Made by a program: the position numbers and the translations under genes
Assembly (NCBI RefSeq): GCF_009295825.1
Contig: NZ_WHKF01000010.1
Span: forward strand, 1 to 64,000
Direction: 5' to 3'
DNA length: 64,000 bases
From: Marinifilum sp. N1E240
Lineage (GTDB): Bacteria; Bacteroidota; Bacteroidia; Bacteroidales; Marinifilaceae
In this document: piece after piece, positions 1-7,779 of the stretch
Layout of the letters: the number at the start of each line of letters is the position of its first letter
Numbering within the stretch: position 1 is the first letter of the stretch
Notes under the pieces: generated by a model
Database searches by the model: none
What the model was told of the DNA's origin: nothing
The model's input: only the letters and a program-made list of their open reading frames with translations

Positions 1-9
1 TTTCATAAT

Positions 10-113
10 AAGTGTGTTTAAGTGATTTACTCGCCTTATAAAGTTATTTCCGATTTTTTTCTTGAGCTAGAAAAGGGCTCTCAAAAAATCAGAATAACTT
101 TACTTACACACTT
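10..113. repeat. Long imperfect inverted repeat
   Basis: An outer arm at 10-24 pairs with 102-113 and an inner arm at 39-59 pairs with 83-102, leaving a short inner stem around 61-82. The left arm carries about 16 extra bases at 24-39. The whole folds into one long AT-rich hairpin next to the terminator of the stomatin-like gene. It may be a MITE end or a decayed element; it lies at the window edge, so the left context is unseen. Confidence 0.5.
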
Positions 114-130
114 TATGGGATACTACTAAT

Positions 131-167
131 AAAAAAAAGCCGTGGCATGATGCTACGGCTTTTTTGT
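131..167 (-). terminator. Rho-independent terminator, bidirectional
   Basis: The stem 137-148 pairs with 150-161 (one G-U pair), flanked by an A-run at 131-138 and a T-run at 160-165, so it can stop transcription from either side. It sits 17 bases beyond the stop of the minus-strand stomatin-like gene. Confidence 0.8.
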
Positions 168-183
168 TTGATTCAAATTCTAT

Positions 184-1083
184 TTAGTTTTTATGCTGAG
201 CGTTAACAACATCAGCTCCAACCATAGCTTCCATAACTTTTCCTTTCATGCCTATGTCAGAAGTCATAAAGATGACATTTTTATTCTTCTCGCCCATAGA
301 GATAAGCGTATCCTGATCAATCAGCTTCATCACCAATTCGGTAGCATCTTTAATCTCCATATTGGTTCCTACAGTTAAATCTTTGATTGCTTTTTCACGT
401 CCTTTTAAAACTGCCATTTGCTGTAAAGCAACACCTTCACCTTGTAACTTCTTACTTTCCTTTTCAGCTTCAGCGGCTTTAATGATAAGAATTTTATCAG
501 CTTCCCCTTTTTCTTCTGCAGCTTGTCGAAGTCTTTTCTGTTCGTTAATCGCATTCATTGCATCTACCACTTTAGAATCTGGTAAGATATCTACAACCAA
601 TGTTTTCTTAATATCAAAACCATAATTTGATAATAAAGAGTTCAAACCTTCCATTACCGTGTTTGCGATATTGTCTTTGTTTTCGTAAACCATATCCAAT
701 TCCATCTTAGGTACCTCAGCTCTTACGGCATCGAAAACAAAGGATTCGATTTGTGCTGTTGAGTCGGATAGTTCGTAGAAAGAGTTTTTTATACTTTCCA
801 CATCAGCTTTAATAAGGTACTGAATAGCAACTTCAATTTTCAGAGTTACTTTATCCTGAGTAATGGTCTCTACAGGAACACGTAGCTCCTGAATCTGCAG
901 ATTCTGAACTCCAACTACCTGATCGATAAGTGGGATTCTAAGGCTGATACCTGCTCTACGAACGGATTGAAACTTACCTAATCGTTGTATGATTTTAGCC
1001 TGTTTTTGATTCACGATAATGATTGAAAGAAGTAGGAATATTATTCCTAATACAATACTGATGATAATTATGAAATTTTCCAT
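184..1083 (-). CDS. SPFH/stomatin-prohibitin family membrane protein
   Basis: The 299-residue product has one N-terminal membrane anchor (about residues 4-26), followed by an SPFH/band-7 domain (about 27-185) with the usual pattern of a membrane-proximal beta segment ('RLGKFQSVRRAGISLRIPLI') and 'VDILPDSKVVDAMN'. A charged Ala/Glu/Lys-rich coiled coil (about 185-235) and a C-terminal tail complete it. Family members oligomerise into cages on the membrane and scaffold proteases or microdomains. The length is normal for a bacterial stomatin/HIR-like protein. No NfeD-like partner or FtsH gene is adjacent, so the partner is unknown. It is transcribed alone and ends in the terminator at 137-161. 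Confidence 0.9.
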   Translation of the reverse strand: MENFIIIISIVLGIIFLLLSIIIVNQKQAKIIQRLGKFQSVRRAGISLRIPLIDQVVGVQNLQIQELRVPVETITQDKVTLKIEVAIQYLIKADVESIKNSFYELSDSTAQIESFVFDAVRAEVPKMELDMVYENKDNIANTVMEGLNSLLSNYGFDIKKTLVVDILPDSKVVDAMNAINEQKRLRQAAEEKGEADKILIIKAAEAEKESKKLQGEGVALQQMAVLKGREKAIKDLTVGTNMEIKDATELVMKLIDQDTLISMGEKNKNVIFMTSDIGMKGKVMEAMVGADVVNAQHKN

Positions 1084-1195
1084 TGTTTTGTTTTATAAAT
1101 TAATTATTGATTTTGTTATTACTATTTTTTAATGCCTAGTTGGGCTATGAATGTTAATGCTTCTTTTCATGCAGCTTTATTTATGTGAGAAAGTT

Positions 1196-1780
1196 TTACA
1201 TAGAGAATACTTTATAATTATCCATCTCTTCTGAATCATCTGAACAGCCAAGAAAGTTTGCTGTAATTGTCCAGGAGGCATGTCCCAGTATTTTAGAAAT
1301 CCATCTTTTGGAATCAGTAGAAAAATCTTTTGTTTCTAAAAACTTTATACAGAATGTCTTTAAAAAGCTATCCGAAGATAAATTCAGATAAGGGATTTCG
1401 TATTTCGTGAAAAGCAATTTGACTTGTTTGTTGACATATTGAGAGGATAAGACCTGTTTACCAGAATTGTTTAAAAAGATGTATTGATCAGGTGTTGGGG
1501 ATCCTAATTTTGAATGGATTCTACGGATAATATTTTGAATGTCATCTATGATATAAATGCTTCTTATTTTGTTTTTATCTTGAATCTCAAAAGAAGTCTT
1601 GCCTAAAATATCTTCCCAACGAATCGTTAAGATGCTTTTTAATCTAAGACCAAAAAAACATCCGAAAGCAACAATTAAAGCTATTTTATATTGTTTATCC
1701 AACTCTAGCTTTTGGATGCTAATTGGAATGTATTTCCAATTAATATGTTCAGATTTAGATGTATCTCTATTTAATGTCAT
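1196..1780 (-). CDS. Degenerate tyrosine recombinase-like protein
   Basis: The 194-residue product resembles only the C-terminal catalytic half of a phage-type integrase; the N-terminal SAM-like DNA-binding domain is missing. The first catalytic Arg is in 'FGLRLKSIL' and the third box 'ILGHAS' is present. The HxxR box, normally H-D-L-R-H-T-F, reads D-S-F-L-K-T-F, so His and the second Arg are lost. The nucleophilic Tyr position reads Phe ('TANFLG'). It should therefore not cut DNA. It is either a decaying integrase or a repurposed DNA-binding fold. It borders a repeat-rich, gene-poor stretch with candidate defence genes, consistent with a former mobile element. Weakly supported alternatives include a larger gene with a lost 5' end. 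Confidence 0.65.
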   Translation of the reverse strand: MTLNRDTSKSEHINWKYIPISIQKLELDKQYKIALIVAFGCFFGLRLKSILTIRWEDILGKTSFEIQDKNKIRSIYIIDDIQNIIRRIHSKLGSPTPDQYIFLNNSGKQVLSSQYVNKQVKLLFTKYEIPYLNLSSDSFLKTFCIKFLETKDFSTDSKRWISKILGHASWTITANFLGCSDDSEEMDNYKVFSM

Positions 1781-1947
1781 TTATTCTTCCTGATAGTGAA
1801 TTCTTAGGTGAATATAGAATAAAAGTTTCAAAAAACAAAGTTTAAATATGAAAATGAAACTAAATAATGTAATTGTACCTATTTGTAGTTTAGTTTTTAT
1901 TCAGGATAATATAGAGGTAAAGGAGGAGTGCTTTATATTTATGTAAT

Positions 1948-1980
1948 ATAAAAAATCCCGAGGATAAAACCTGGGGATTT
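1948..1980 (-). terminator. Orphan terminator-like hairpin
   Basis: Bases 1953-1959 pair with 1974-1980 (with further imperfect pairing inside), and the A-run at 1948-1955 would give a U-tract on a minus-strand transcript. No coding gene is seen on the minus strand for more than 2 kb upstream of it, so it either belongs to an unrecognised RNA or is a leftover. Confidence 0.4.
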
Positions 1981-2100
1981 AAACGAATTATGTGATGTAT
2001 ATTATTTTACCAATCGGACTAAATTGTCAAGGAAATTTTTATTACCATGATTAAAGTAATGATGTTTCGGATTGATGTTCTCATTCTCCTCGTTTTGTAC

Positions 2101-2269
2101 TCAAGTCTGATGAGCTTTAACTTTTTACTTAGATAAAAAGTAAATAAAAAATCAATTCCATCTGATACTGATTGGCATTCCATGGGAACGTATTTACCCG
2201 AATCGCGTCAGATTGACGGTTCCTGCTCAAAAGATCTTAGTCTAGAGAAAAGAACATCGCTTTAAGGAA
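2101..2269 (+). repeat. 169-bp direct repeat, copy 1
   Basis: The copy begins 'tcaagtctgatgagctttaa' and ends around the 'gctttaaggaat' motif. It matches 2556-2724 along its full length at roughly 85% identity by eye, including 'ggcattccatggga' and 'cgcgtcagattgacggtt'. It is probably a dispersed intergenic repeat family. Confidence 0.75.
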
Positions 2270-2555
2270 TAGCCCTGAAAGTGCTTGATATTTGTAGCCC
2301 GGGGCAATACCCCGGGTATTGTGGTAGATGAGAATCCGTCCCACCTGCTATCTAAAAATGGAATACAATTGTCGTTTGCGACGGAATTGTATTCCATTTA
2401 AAAGACCTCATTCTATCTCTCTCCTCAAGGAGAAAGGAACACCGCTTCTCAAATAAAATAGACACGCTTTTGTAAATCTACAGACGACTTCCTCTCTTCA
2501 AGGAGATGACTGGGTGAGGTGTTTTGGATGACCTCATTCTATCTTTATATTGTCC

Positions 2556-2724
2556 TCAAGCCAGACGGGCTTTAACTTTTTCCTTAGATGAAAAAGTAAA
2601 CAAAAAATCAAGTCCATCTGATACTGTTCGGCATTCCATGGGAGCGTATTTACCCGAACCGCGTCAGATTGACGGTTCTCGCTCTGAAAGACCTTACTCT
2701 AAAGAAAGAACACGGCTTTAAGAA
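2556..2724 (+). repeat. 169-bp direct repeat, copy 2
   Basis: This is the second copy, in the same orientation and 455 bp downstream of the first. A small open frame (2524-2721) runs through it, but it follows repeat sequence and is not accepted as a gene. Confidence 0.75.
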
Positions 2725-3053
2725 TTACTGCAGAATATTGGATTTCTCCCCTGCCAGGGGAGATGTCGATAGACAGAGGGGTGCTTTATTAATGAATAAT
2801 TATGAATGAAAATCTGATCTTCCTCTCCTTAAGGAAAGGACTGAGATGAGGTGTTTTGGTAAAATCCATTTCAAGATTTCTCTTAAAACGGAAAGAACAG
2901 CGTATGTAAAATTGCCTTTCGAACATTCAGCGCAAGCTAATAGGATTGGAGTGTTGTCAAAAAATACATTGGCAATAGGGCTGAAATGTCCGTTGTTAAA
3001 GGTTTTGCATGATGATAGAATACGAAATCTAATTAACAAAAGGTAAAATACAA

Positions 3054-3317
3054 CAAGCGATAGGAGCAGTTACATAAAGCGATAAGGGTAGTTACATAGA
3101 GTGATAAGAGTGGTTACATAAAGCGATAAGGGTAGTTACATAGAGTGATAAGAGTAGTTACATAAAGCGATAAGGGTGGTTACATAGAGTGATAAGAGTG
3201 GTTACATGAAGCGATAAGGATAGTTACATAGAGTGATAAGAGTGGTTACAACAAGTGATAAGAGCAGTTACATAAGGCGTTAGTAGTGATTACATAAAGC
3301 GATAAGAGTAGTTACAA
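3054..3317. repeat. 12 x 22-bp tandem repeat array
   Basis: Twelve uninterrupted 22-bp units occupy exactly 264 bp. Most units alternate between two types, 'aaagcgataagggtagtta' + 'cat' and 'agagtgataagagtggtta' + 'cat', making a 44-bp higher-order unit in the middle of the array, while the last three units are more diverged. The period is not a multiple of three, so it does not encode a repeated peptide in one frame. There are no spacers, so it is not CRISPR. Confidence 0.9.
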
Positions 3318-3726
3318 CAATAGATAAAATACAAACGAAAGCTTTAGAACGAAATGCATTACTTGATGGAAATATTGTTTGAAAACAGAAATGAAACTCA
3401 TGATCTTATTGCAAGTTGGTATGAATAGAGGCTGTCGACTAAGCAAGGGAGAAGGAATGTGTAAGAAGCTAGATTGCTTAAATGTATTTAGAAAAGTGTA
3501 GATGATGGAATGGTAAATGGACTGACAATAATGGACAGTTCTTTTTCTACAATGTAGCTCCCAGACAACACAAACTGGTGTTCAGTAAAAAATCCTATTA
3601 GAAAGAAAGCAGGGTAATTATGCTGGAAGCCGATCATTGCATGCAACTCGATATTGTATTCCAATTGGAAGACATAGTTGTAGCAAGCGAAGCCGAAGCT
3701 TAGCGCCTAAGACTCAAAATGCTCTG

Positions 3727-3749
3727 AGAGCCCCAGTAAACGGGGCTCT
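3727..3749. other. Perfect GC-rich hairpin
   Basis: The 8-bp arms 3727-3734 and 3742-3749 (agagcccc / ggggctct) enclose a 7-base loop. Only a weak T-rich tail follows, so a terminator role is uncertain. No gene ends immediately upstream on either strand. Confidence 0.4.
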
Positions 3750-4005
3750 TCTTAATATGTACAATTACAATTTAGCAGTAAAAAAGCACCTGTTAAGCAT
3801 ATTTATACTGATTCTAAGGAAATTAAGCTAAAATATGTAAAGCGAATAAAGGGAATAATTATAAATTTAATGGTGATTTAAAATAATTCAGCATAACAAC
3901 ACTTCTACGTTATATGTTATGCTCGAATTATGAAATAGCTCAAGTATTCAATTCAAGAATTAAGAATATAAAATTTAATTAATAACTTATAAATCCAAAA
4001 AAAAT

Positions 4006-4710
4006 ATGGCAAGATGTACAGCACCAGTTCATGGTCATCGTACTGCAAGTGGTAGGGCAAATTGCCCAGCATGTGGAGGTAGCTATCGAAGTTACCCTAC
4101 TTATTCGTCTTATTCTTCACCTTATTCTTCATCTTCAGGCAGATCATTAAGTGGTAGAATCAGTGGAGATCAAGCTAGAACAAAAGCAAGTTGGTCTTCA
4201 GTAGGCTCTAATATTTTATATACGCCTGCAGAAATTCGAACTCTTACACCTGTTCGTGAAAATGTGGAGAAGCGTTCTAATTTACCAGACTTGCGTGATG
4301 TTTTTCTTTGTCATGCATGGGATGACCGTAAAAATGCAGCTAAAAATCTACATGATTTATTGGAATCTAAAGGTGTCTCTGTTTGGTTTAGCGAAAAAGA
4401 TGTTTTGTTAGGCTCATCATTACTTCGTGAAATAGATAAAGGATTGGCAAAGTCTCGTGTTGGTATCGTACTAGTTACTCCTTCTTTTCTTAAGCGAGTT
4501 AAAGGAGAGGGAATTGCTGACAAGGAGCTTTCAGCTCTCCTCGCTCGTGATTTACTTGTTCCTATTGTTCACAAAACAACATTTGAAGATTTACGTGAGG
4601 TAAGTCCTTTACTAGGCTCACGAAGCGGTTTAAGCACAATAGATGAGTCAATGGTTGATGTTGCTGCTAAGTTAGCAGAATTGGTAGCGCCAGAGGTTGT
4701 ATCAAGTTGA
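4006..4710 (+). CDS. Zinc-knuckle/TIR domain protein, probable defence NADase
   Basis: The 234-residue product begins with a Cys/His cluster (Cys4, His9, His11, Cys20, Cys23) that looks like a small zinc knuckle. A Ser/Tyr-rich linker (about 26-60) follows, then a TIR domain (about 97-215, TIR_2 type). 'VFLCHAWDDRKNAA' is the first strand/BB region and 'SVWFSEKDVLLGSSLLREID' the middle. 'ADKELSALLARD' places Glu174 where bacterial TIR NADases have the catalytic Glu of the W-x-x-x-E-L motif; the Trp position is Ile. Bacterial TIR proteins of this kind cleave NAD+ or make signalling nucleotides during phage defence; this function is inferred. The codon composition is visibly less AT-rich than the next gene. 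It stands 317 bp upstream of the DUF262-HNH gene. No SD sequence is seen. Confidence 0.85.
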   Translation: MARCTAPVHGHRTASGRANCPACGGSYRSYPTYSSYSSPYSSSSGRSLSGRISGDQARTKASWSSVGSNILYTPAEIRTLTPVRENVEKRSNLPDLRDVFLCHAWDDRKNAAKNLHDLLESKGVSVWFSEKDVLLGSSLLREIDKGLAKSRVGIVLVTPSFLKRVKGEGIADKELSALLARDLLVPIVHKTTFEDLREVSPLLGSRSGLSTIDESMVDVAAKLAELVAPEVVSS

Positions 4711-5027
4711 ATAAACGAAATTCTTATCAGTCATGATCGATAAAACAACTGCAGATAGTTGTGACTATACGTTATTCTCGTATTCTTCTTAAAATCCTCA
4801 ATGATTTCCAGTTTGGTGTACTTGCAAGTTAAGTTCTGTCTCTAGCAATTACTCATTATTGTGACATCAGACTGTCTAAAAAGTAGGATGATACTTTTTG
4901 TTATTAGATAGTGCCTTTGAAATAATTAAATATTCAATACTTAGAGACTTTATGATAGTTATTAGACGATTTTCTGATATCAGTAATGAAAGTAAAAAAC
5001 TAACTTTTCTTTAATATAGAAGCGATT
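4711..5027. other. Intergenic region between TIR and DUF262-HNH genes
   Basis: This 317-bp AT-rich spacer holds one clear structure, the hairpin at 4871-4912. I see no open frame of note, no SD before the downstream ATG and no full TAnnTTTG promoter box. Confidence 0.5.
4871..4912 (+). terminator. Two-part AT-rich hairpin, possible terminator
   Basis: The inner arms 4878-4885 and 4892-4899 (aaaaagta / tacttttt) are extended by outer arms 4871-4878 and 4905-4912 (actgtcta / tagatagt, one G-U pair) separated by a short bulge. It could end the TIR transcript, or be a regulatory hairpin before the nuclease gene. Confidence 0.4.
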
Positions 5028-7601
5028 ATGAGACAAAAGACTTTTGAAAAAATATTCAAAGAACACTTAAAAATTGAGACATATTCAAAATCAATAGATA
5101 GTTTATATAGTCATAGGCTTAGGAATAGAATAAACTACAAACCATATTATCAAAGAAACTATGTTTGGGATAATAATAAAGCAACTTATTTCATCGAAAG
5201 TATATTAATTGGTACGGAGATTCCACCCTTGATTTTCTTTGATAATAATGATGAAATTGAAATAATAGATGGTCGTCAAAGGTTTGAGACTATTCTTAGG
5301 TTCATGAGTAATAAATTCTCACTCTCTGCGAAAGGACTTAATACTCTAAAACAACTTAAAAAATGTACATACGATGATCTTGCATCCACAGATAGGGAAA
5401 TTATAGATAGTTTTCTTGATGCCAAGCTTCGAATAATTGAATTTAAATTGGTTAATGAGCCGCCTTTAGACAAATATCTTGAGGATAGAATTAAAAAGGA
5501 AATATTTTCGAGATATAACTCGGGGATAACACCTTTAAGAAAATCTGAAATAGACAATGCTATTTATGATGAAGATAATTTATCCAATGAATTCAAAAAT
5601 ATTCTAGAAAATAACATTGAACTCAGATTTAAAATATACAGTACATTTTTCAAAGTAAGTGAAAAACATAAAAATGATGTTCCGCTGGAAAATATAATGT
5701 CATTTATTCGAAGATTTCTTGTATTACCAATGTTTCCAATAAATTTATATGCAAGGGGAACTGGAAGAACTGAAGTATTAACAAAATTGTACGAATTTGT
5801 TTCTGACGATTCGGTTGACAATGAACAACAAGTCATTAATTGTTTTTTTGAAAAAGTAAATTTTATTAATGAGATAAAAAAACATTCAGAAATCAAAGGA
5901 TTAAAAATAAACAGACTTGCATTAGAGTGTTTGTTATGGGGCTTTGGTATTTTAGATCAAGAAGAAATCGAATATGATTTTAATGATGAATTAATTGAAG
6001 CATATGCAACGTATGTTAATAAGAATATTAATGACTACACAGAAGTTGATTATGCTTTTAATAAAGAAGTAATGACTCGTTTTCTTGCAACTTCCTTTTT
6101 TCTAGAAGATTTTTATAAAACAAATTTTGAAGTATATATTAATGCTGATGATTTAAAAAAGGAGGAATTGAAGGAAATAAGAAAACCAGATGATACTTCA
6201 ACAAAATTATCGGAATTGGAAACGTTAAGGTTAAATAAACCTGAACCATCAAGAAACTCAATTGATGATATAATTCGGACTATGCAACGAAGACGTTTTT
6301 TAGTAAGACCTTCTTATCAAAGAAAAGAAGTAATAAATCCTTCGAAAGCTTCATCAATTATTGAAAGTGTTTTATTAGGTATTACAATACCGGCAATATT
6401 TGTATATAAAAGGAAAGATGGTATTAATGAGGTGATTGATGGGCAACAAAGAATATTAACACTACTTGGTTTTACTGGTGCAGAATATGTAGATCACAAA
6501 TTGAATACAGCATTTTCAAAAAATAATAAATTCAAACTTAGGAAGTTGAAGATTTTAAAAAAATTAGAAGGTAAAACTTTTGATCAATTAAATGAAGATC
6601 TGCAAAATAAAATTTATGATTTTCAATTATATGTTGTAGAAATAGATCAGGCACAAAACCCCAAATTTGATCCTATTGATCTTTTTATACGATTAAATGA
6701 TAAACCTTATCCAATTAGGGAAAACTCATTTGAAATGTGGAATTCTTGGGTAGATTTTGAAATTATAAAAAATATAAAAACTTTGGTTCAAGAAATAAAT
6801 TCTTGGCTTTATTTAAAACAAATAAATAAGAACACTAGGGATAGAATGGAGACGGAAGAGTTAGTTACTTCTCTTGTATATCTGGAGTATAATAAGCATT
6901 TGAATATTAATAAAAAATCACTTGATATCTTTCAAAAGAGTGAAAGAATTAATGCACGTATTGGAAGCAAATATAATATTTCGGTATTACTCCAAAAAAT
7001 AACTGAAAATCAAGATAACTCAAAGAAGGATTTTCTACACGCATTTAAGAATGTTAAAGGATTTATTAAAAAACTTAAGTTTGTAATACTAGATTGTGAT
7101 AAGGAAAATAGTGATTTATTTGATTATCTCAAAGAAGAACTAGATGATATTTTTAAAGCTGGAAAAGAAGCTAAATATTTCAGAAGAACTCTTCAAGATT
7201 TTTATATCGCATGGCATTTGTTAAATACTATCAATTTTGAGATGGTAAAATTACATCGTATAGAAATGAAGAAAGAAATGAAAAGTATCTTTTTTTATAT
7301 GAAAAACATTCCAGAATCTGATTGGCTTGACAATAAAGGTTTTCGTCATTTTGATCGAATTTGTAAGAATTTCATTTTAAAATATACAATTTCTTCTCGA
7401 AGAATAAAGCTGACTGCCGAAGAAAAGAATGAATTATTACTGAAACAAGGTGGTATAAGTGGACTTTCACAGGCAGTAATTTTTCGAGGTGATGAAATTG
7501 AGGTTGATCATATAGTACCTATTGCTAAAGGAGGAAATGATGATATAGAAAATCTTCAAATTGTGCATAAAGATGAAAATAGAATAAAAGGATCTAAATA
7601 A
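5028..7601 (+). CDS. Tandem DUF262-DUF262-HNH nuclease-like protein
   Basis: The 857-residue product has two complete ParB/DUF262 (GmrSD N-terminal type) modules in one chain. Module 1 has 'PYYQR' at 39-43 and 'DGRQR' at 81-85; module 2 has 'PSYQR' at 428-432 and 'DGQQR' at 471-475. In related proteins the DGQQR motif hydrolyses NTPs and gates the nuclease. The C-terminus is an HNH fold: Asp827-His828, 'GGNDDIENLQ', Asn842 and Asn851. The CxxC zinc ligands usual before such an HNH are absent ('GGISGLSQ'). DUF262 nucleases act in type IV restriction of modified DNA (GmrSD, BrxU) and with phosphorothioate systems (SspE); substrate here is unknown. It follows the TIR gene and is distinctly AT-rich, which suggests transfer. 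Confidence 0.85.
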   Translation: MRQKTFEKIFKEHLKIETYSKSIDSLYSHRLRNRINYKPYYQRNYVWDNNKATYFIESILIGTEIPPLIFFDNNDEIEIIDGRQRFETILRFMSNKFSLSAKGLNTLKQLKKCTYDDLASTDREIIDSFLDAKLRIIEFKLVNEPPLDKYLEDRIKKEIFSRYNSGITPLRKSEIDNAIYDEDNLSNEFKNILENNIELRFKIYSTFFKVSEKHKNDVPLENIMSFIRRFLVLPMFPINLYARGTGRTEVLTKLYEFVSDDSVDNEQQVINCFFEKVNFINEIKKHSEIKGLKINRLALECLLWGFGILDQEEIEYDFNDELIEAYATYVNKNINDYTEVDYAFNKEVMTRFLATSFFLEDFYKTNFEVYINADDLKKEELKEIRKPDDTSTKLSELETLRLNKPEPSRNSIDDIIRTMQRRRFLVRPSYQRKEVINPSKASSIIESVLLGITIPAIFVYKRKDGINEVIDGQQRILTLLGFTGAEYVDHKLNTAFSKNNKFKLRKLKILKKLEGKTFDQLNEDLQNKIYDFQLYVVEIDQAQNPKFDPIDLFIRLNDKPYPIRENSFEMWNSWVDFEIIKNIKTLVQEINSWLYLKQINKNTRDRMETEELVTSLVYLEYNKHLNINKKSLDIFQKSERINARIGSKYNISVLLQKITENQDNSKKDFLHAFKNVKGFIKKLKFVILDCDKENSDLFDYLKEELDDIFKAGKEAKYFRRTLQDFYIAWHLLNTINFEMVKLHRIEMKKEMKSIFFYMKNIPESDWLDNKGFRHFDRICKNFILKYTISSRRIKLTAEEKNELLLKQGGISGLSQAVIFRGDEIEVDHIVPIAKGGNDDIENLQIVHKDENRIKGSK

Positions 7602-7611
7602 TAATTACCCT

Positions 7612-7700
7612 CTGCTAGCGCGAGCTTGTAGCTCGTGCTCTACGATAGCAGTTAAAAACCTTCTCTTCCCTTTCGGAAGGATAGATTTATAATAATAAGA
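7612..7700 (+). repeat. Dispersed 3'-end repeat, copy 1
   Basis: This copy contains the palindromic core 'gcgagcttgtagctcgtgct', then 'agcagttaaaa', 'cggaagg' and 'tagatttata'. The same order of motifs recurs at 10635-10728 and 13144-13239. All three lie just after a stop codon on the plus strand. The core can fold as a small hairpin (gagc ttgta gctc). Confidence 0.8.
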
Positions 7701-7779
7701 AAGTTGAAAGGATGGTAATCTAATGCATTAAGATACAAATTGGCACTTATAAGAAGTTTACATTTAATAAAATAGGAAT

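Larger units (their letters stand above)
1781..4005. other. Gene-poor, repeat-rich region
   Basis: I find no convincing gene in these 2.2 kb. They contain an orphan minus-facing hairpin (1951-1980), a 169-bp direct duplication (2101-2269 and 2556-2724), short purine-rich repeats around 2404-2520 and 2820-2860 of the 'ctcaaggag...gaggtgttttgg' type, a 12 x 22-bp tandem array (3054-3317) and an 8-bp perfect GC-rich hairpin (3727-3749). Small open frames exist (2524-2721, 2846-3046 on plus, 2800-3039 on minus, 3637-3831), but they lie in or beside repeats and show no recognisable domain. Confidence 0.6.

Noticed and set aside
2524-2721. Small plus-strand open frame
   Set aside because: It runs through a 169-bp repeat copy, has an unusual composition and no domain; the other copy has no equivalent open frame.
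2800-3046. Overlapping small open frames on both strands
   Set aside because: Both lie in a repeat-rich stretch with no domain, and each excludes the other; no start signal supports either.
3054-3317. CRISPR array
   Set aside because: The 22-bp units abut directly with no unique spacers, and no cas genes are in the window.
3637-3831. 64-residue plus-strand frame
   Set aside because: It contains a GC-rich hairpin, has no homology-like motif and no promoter.
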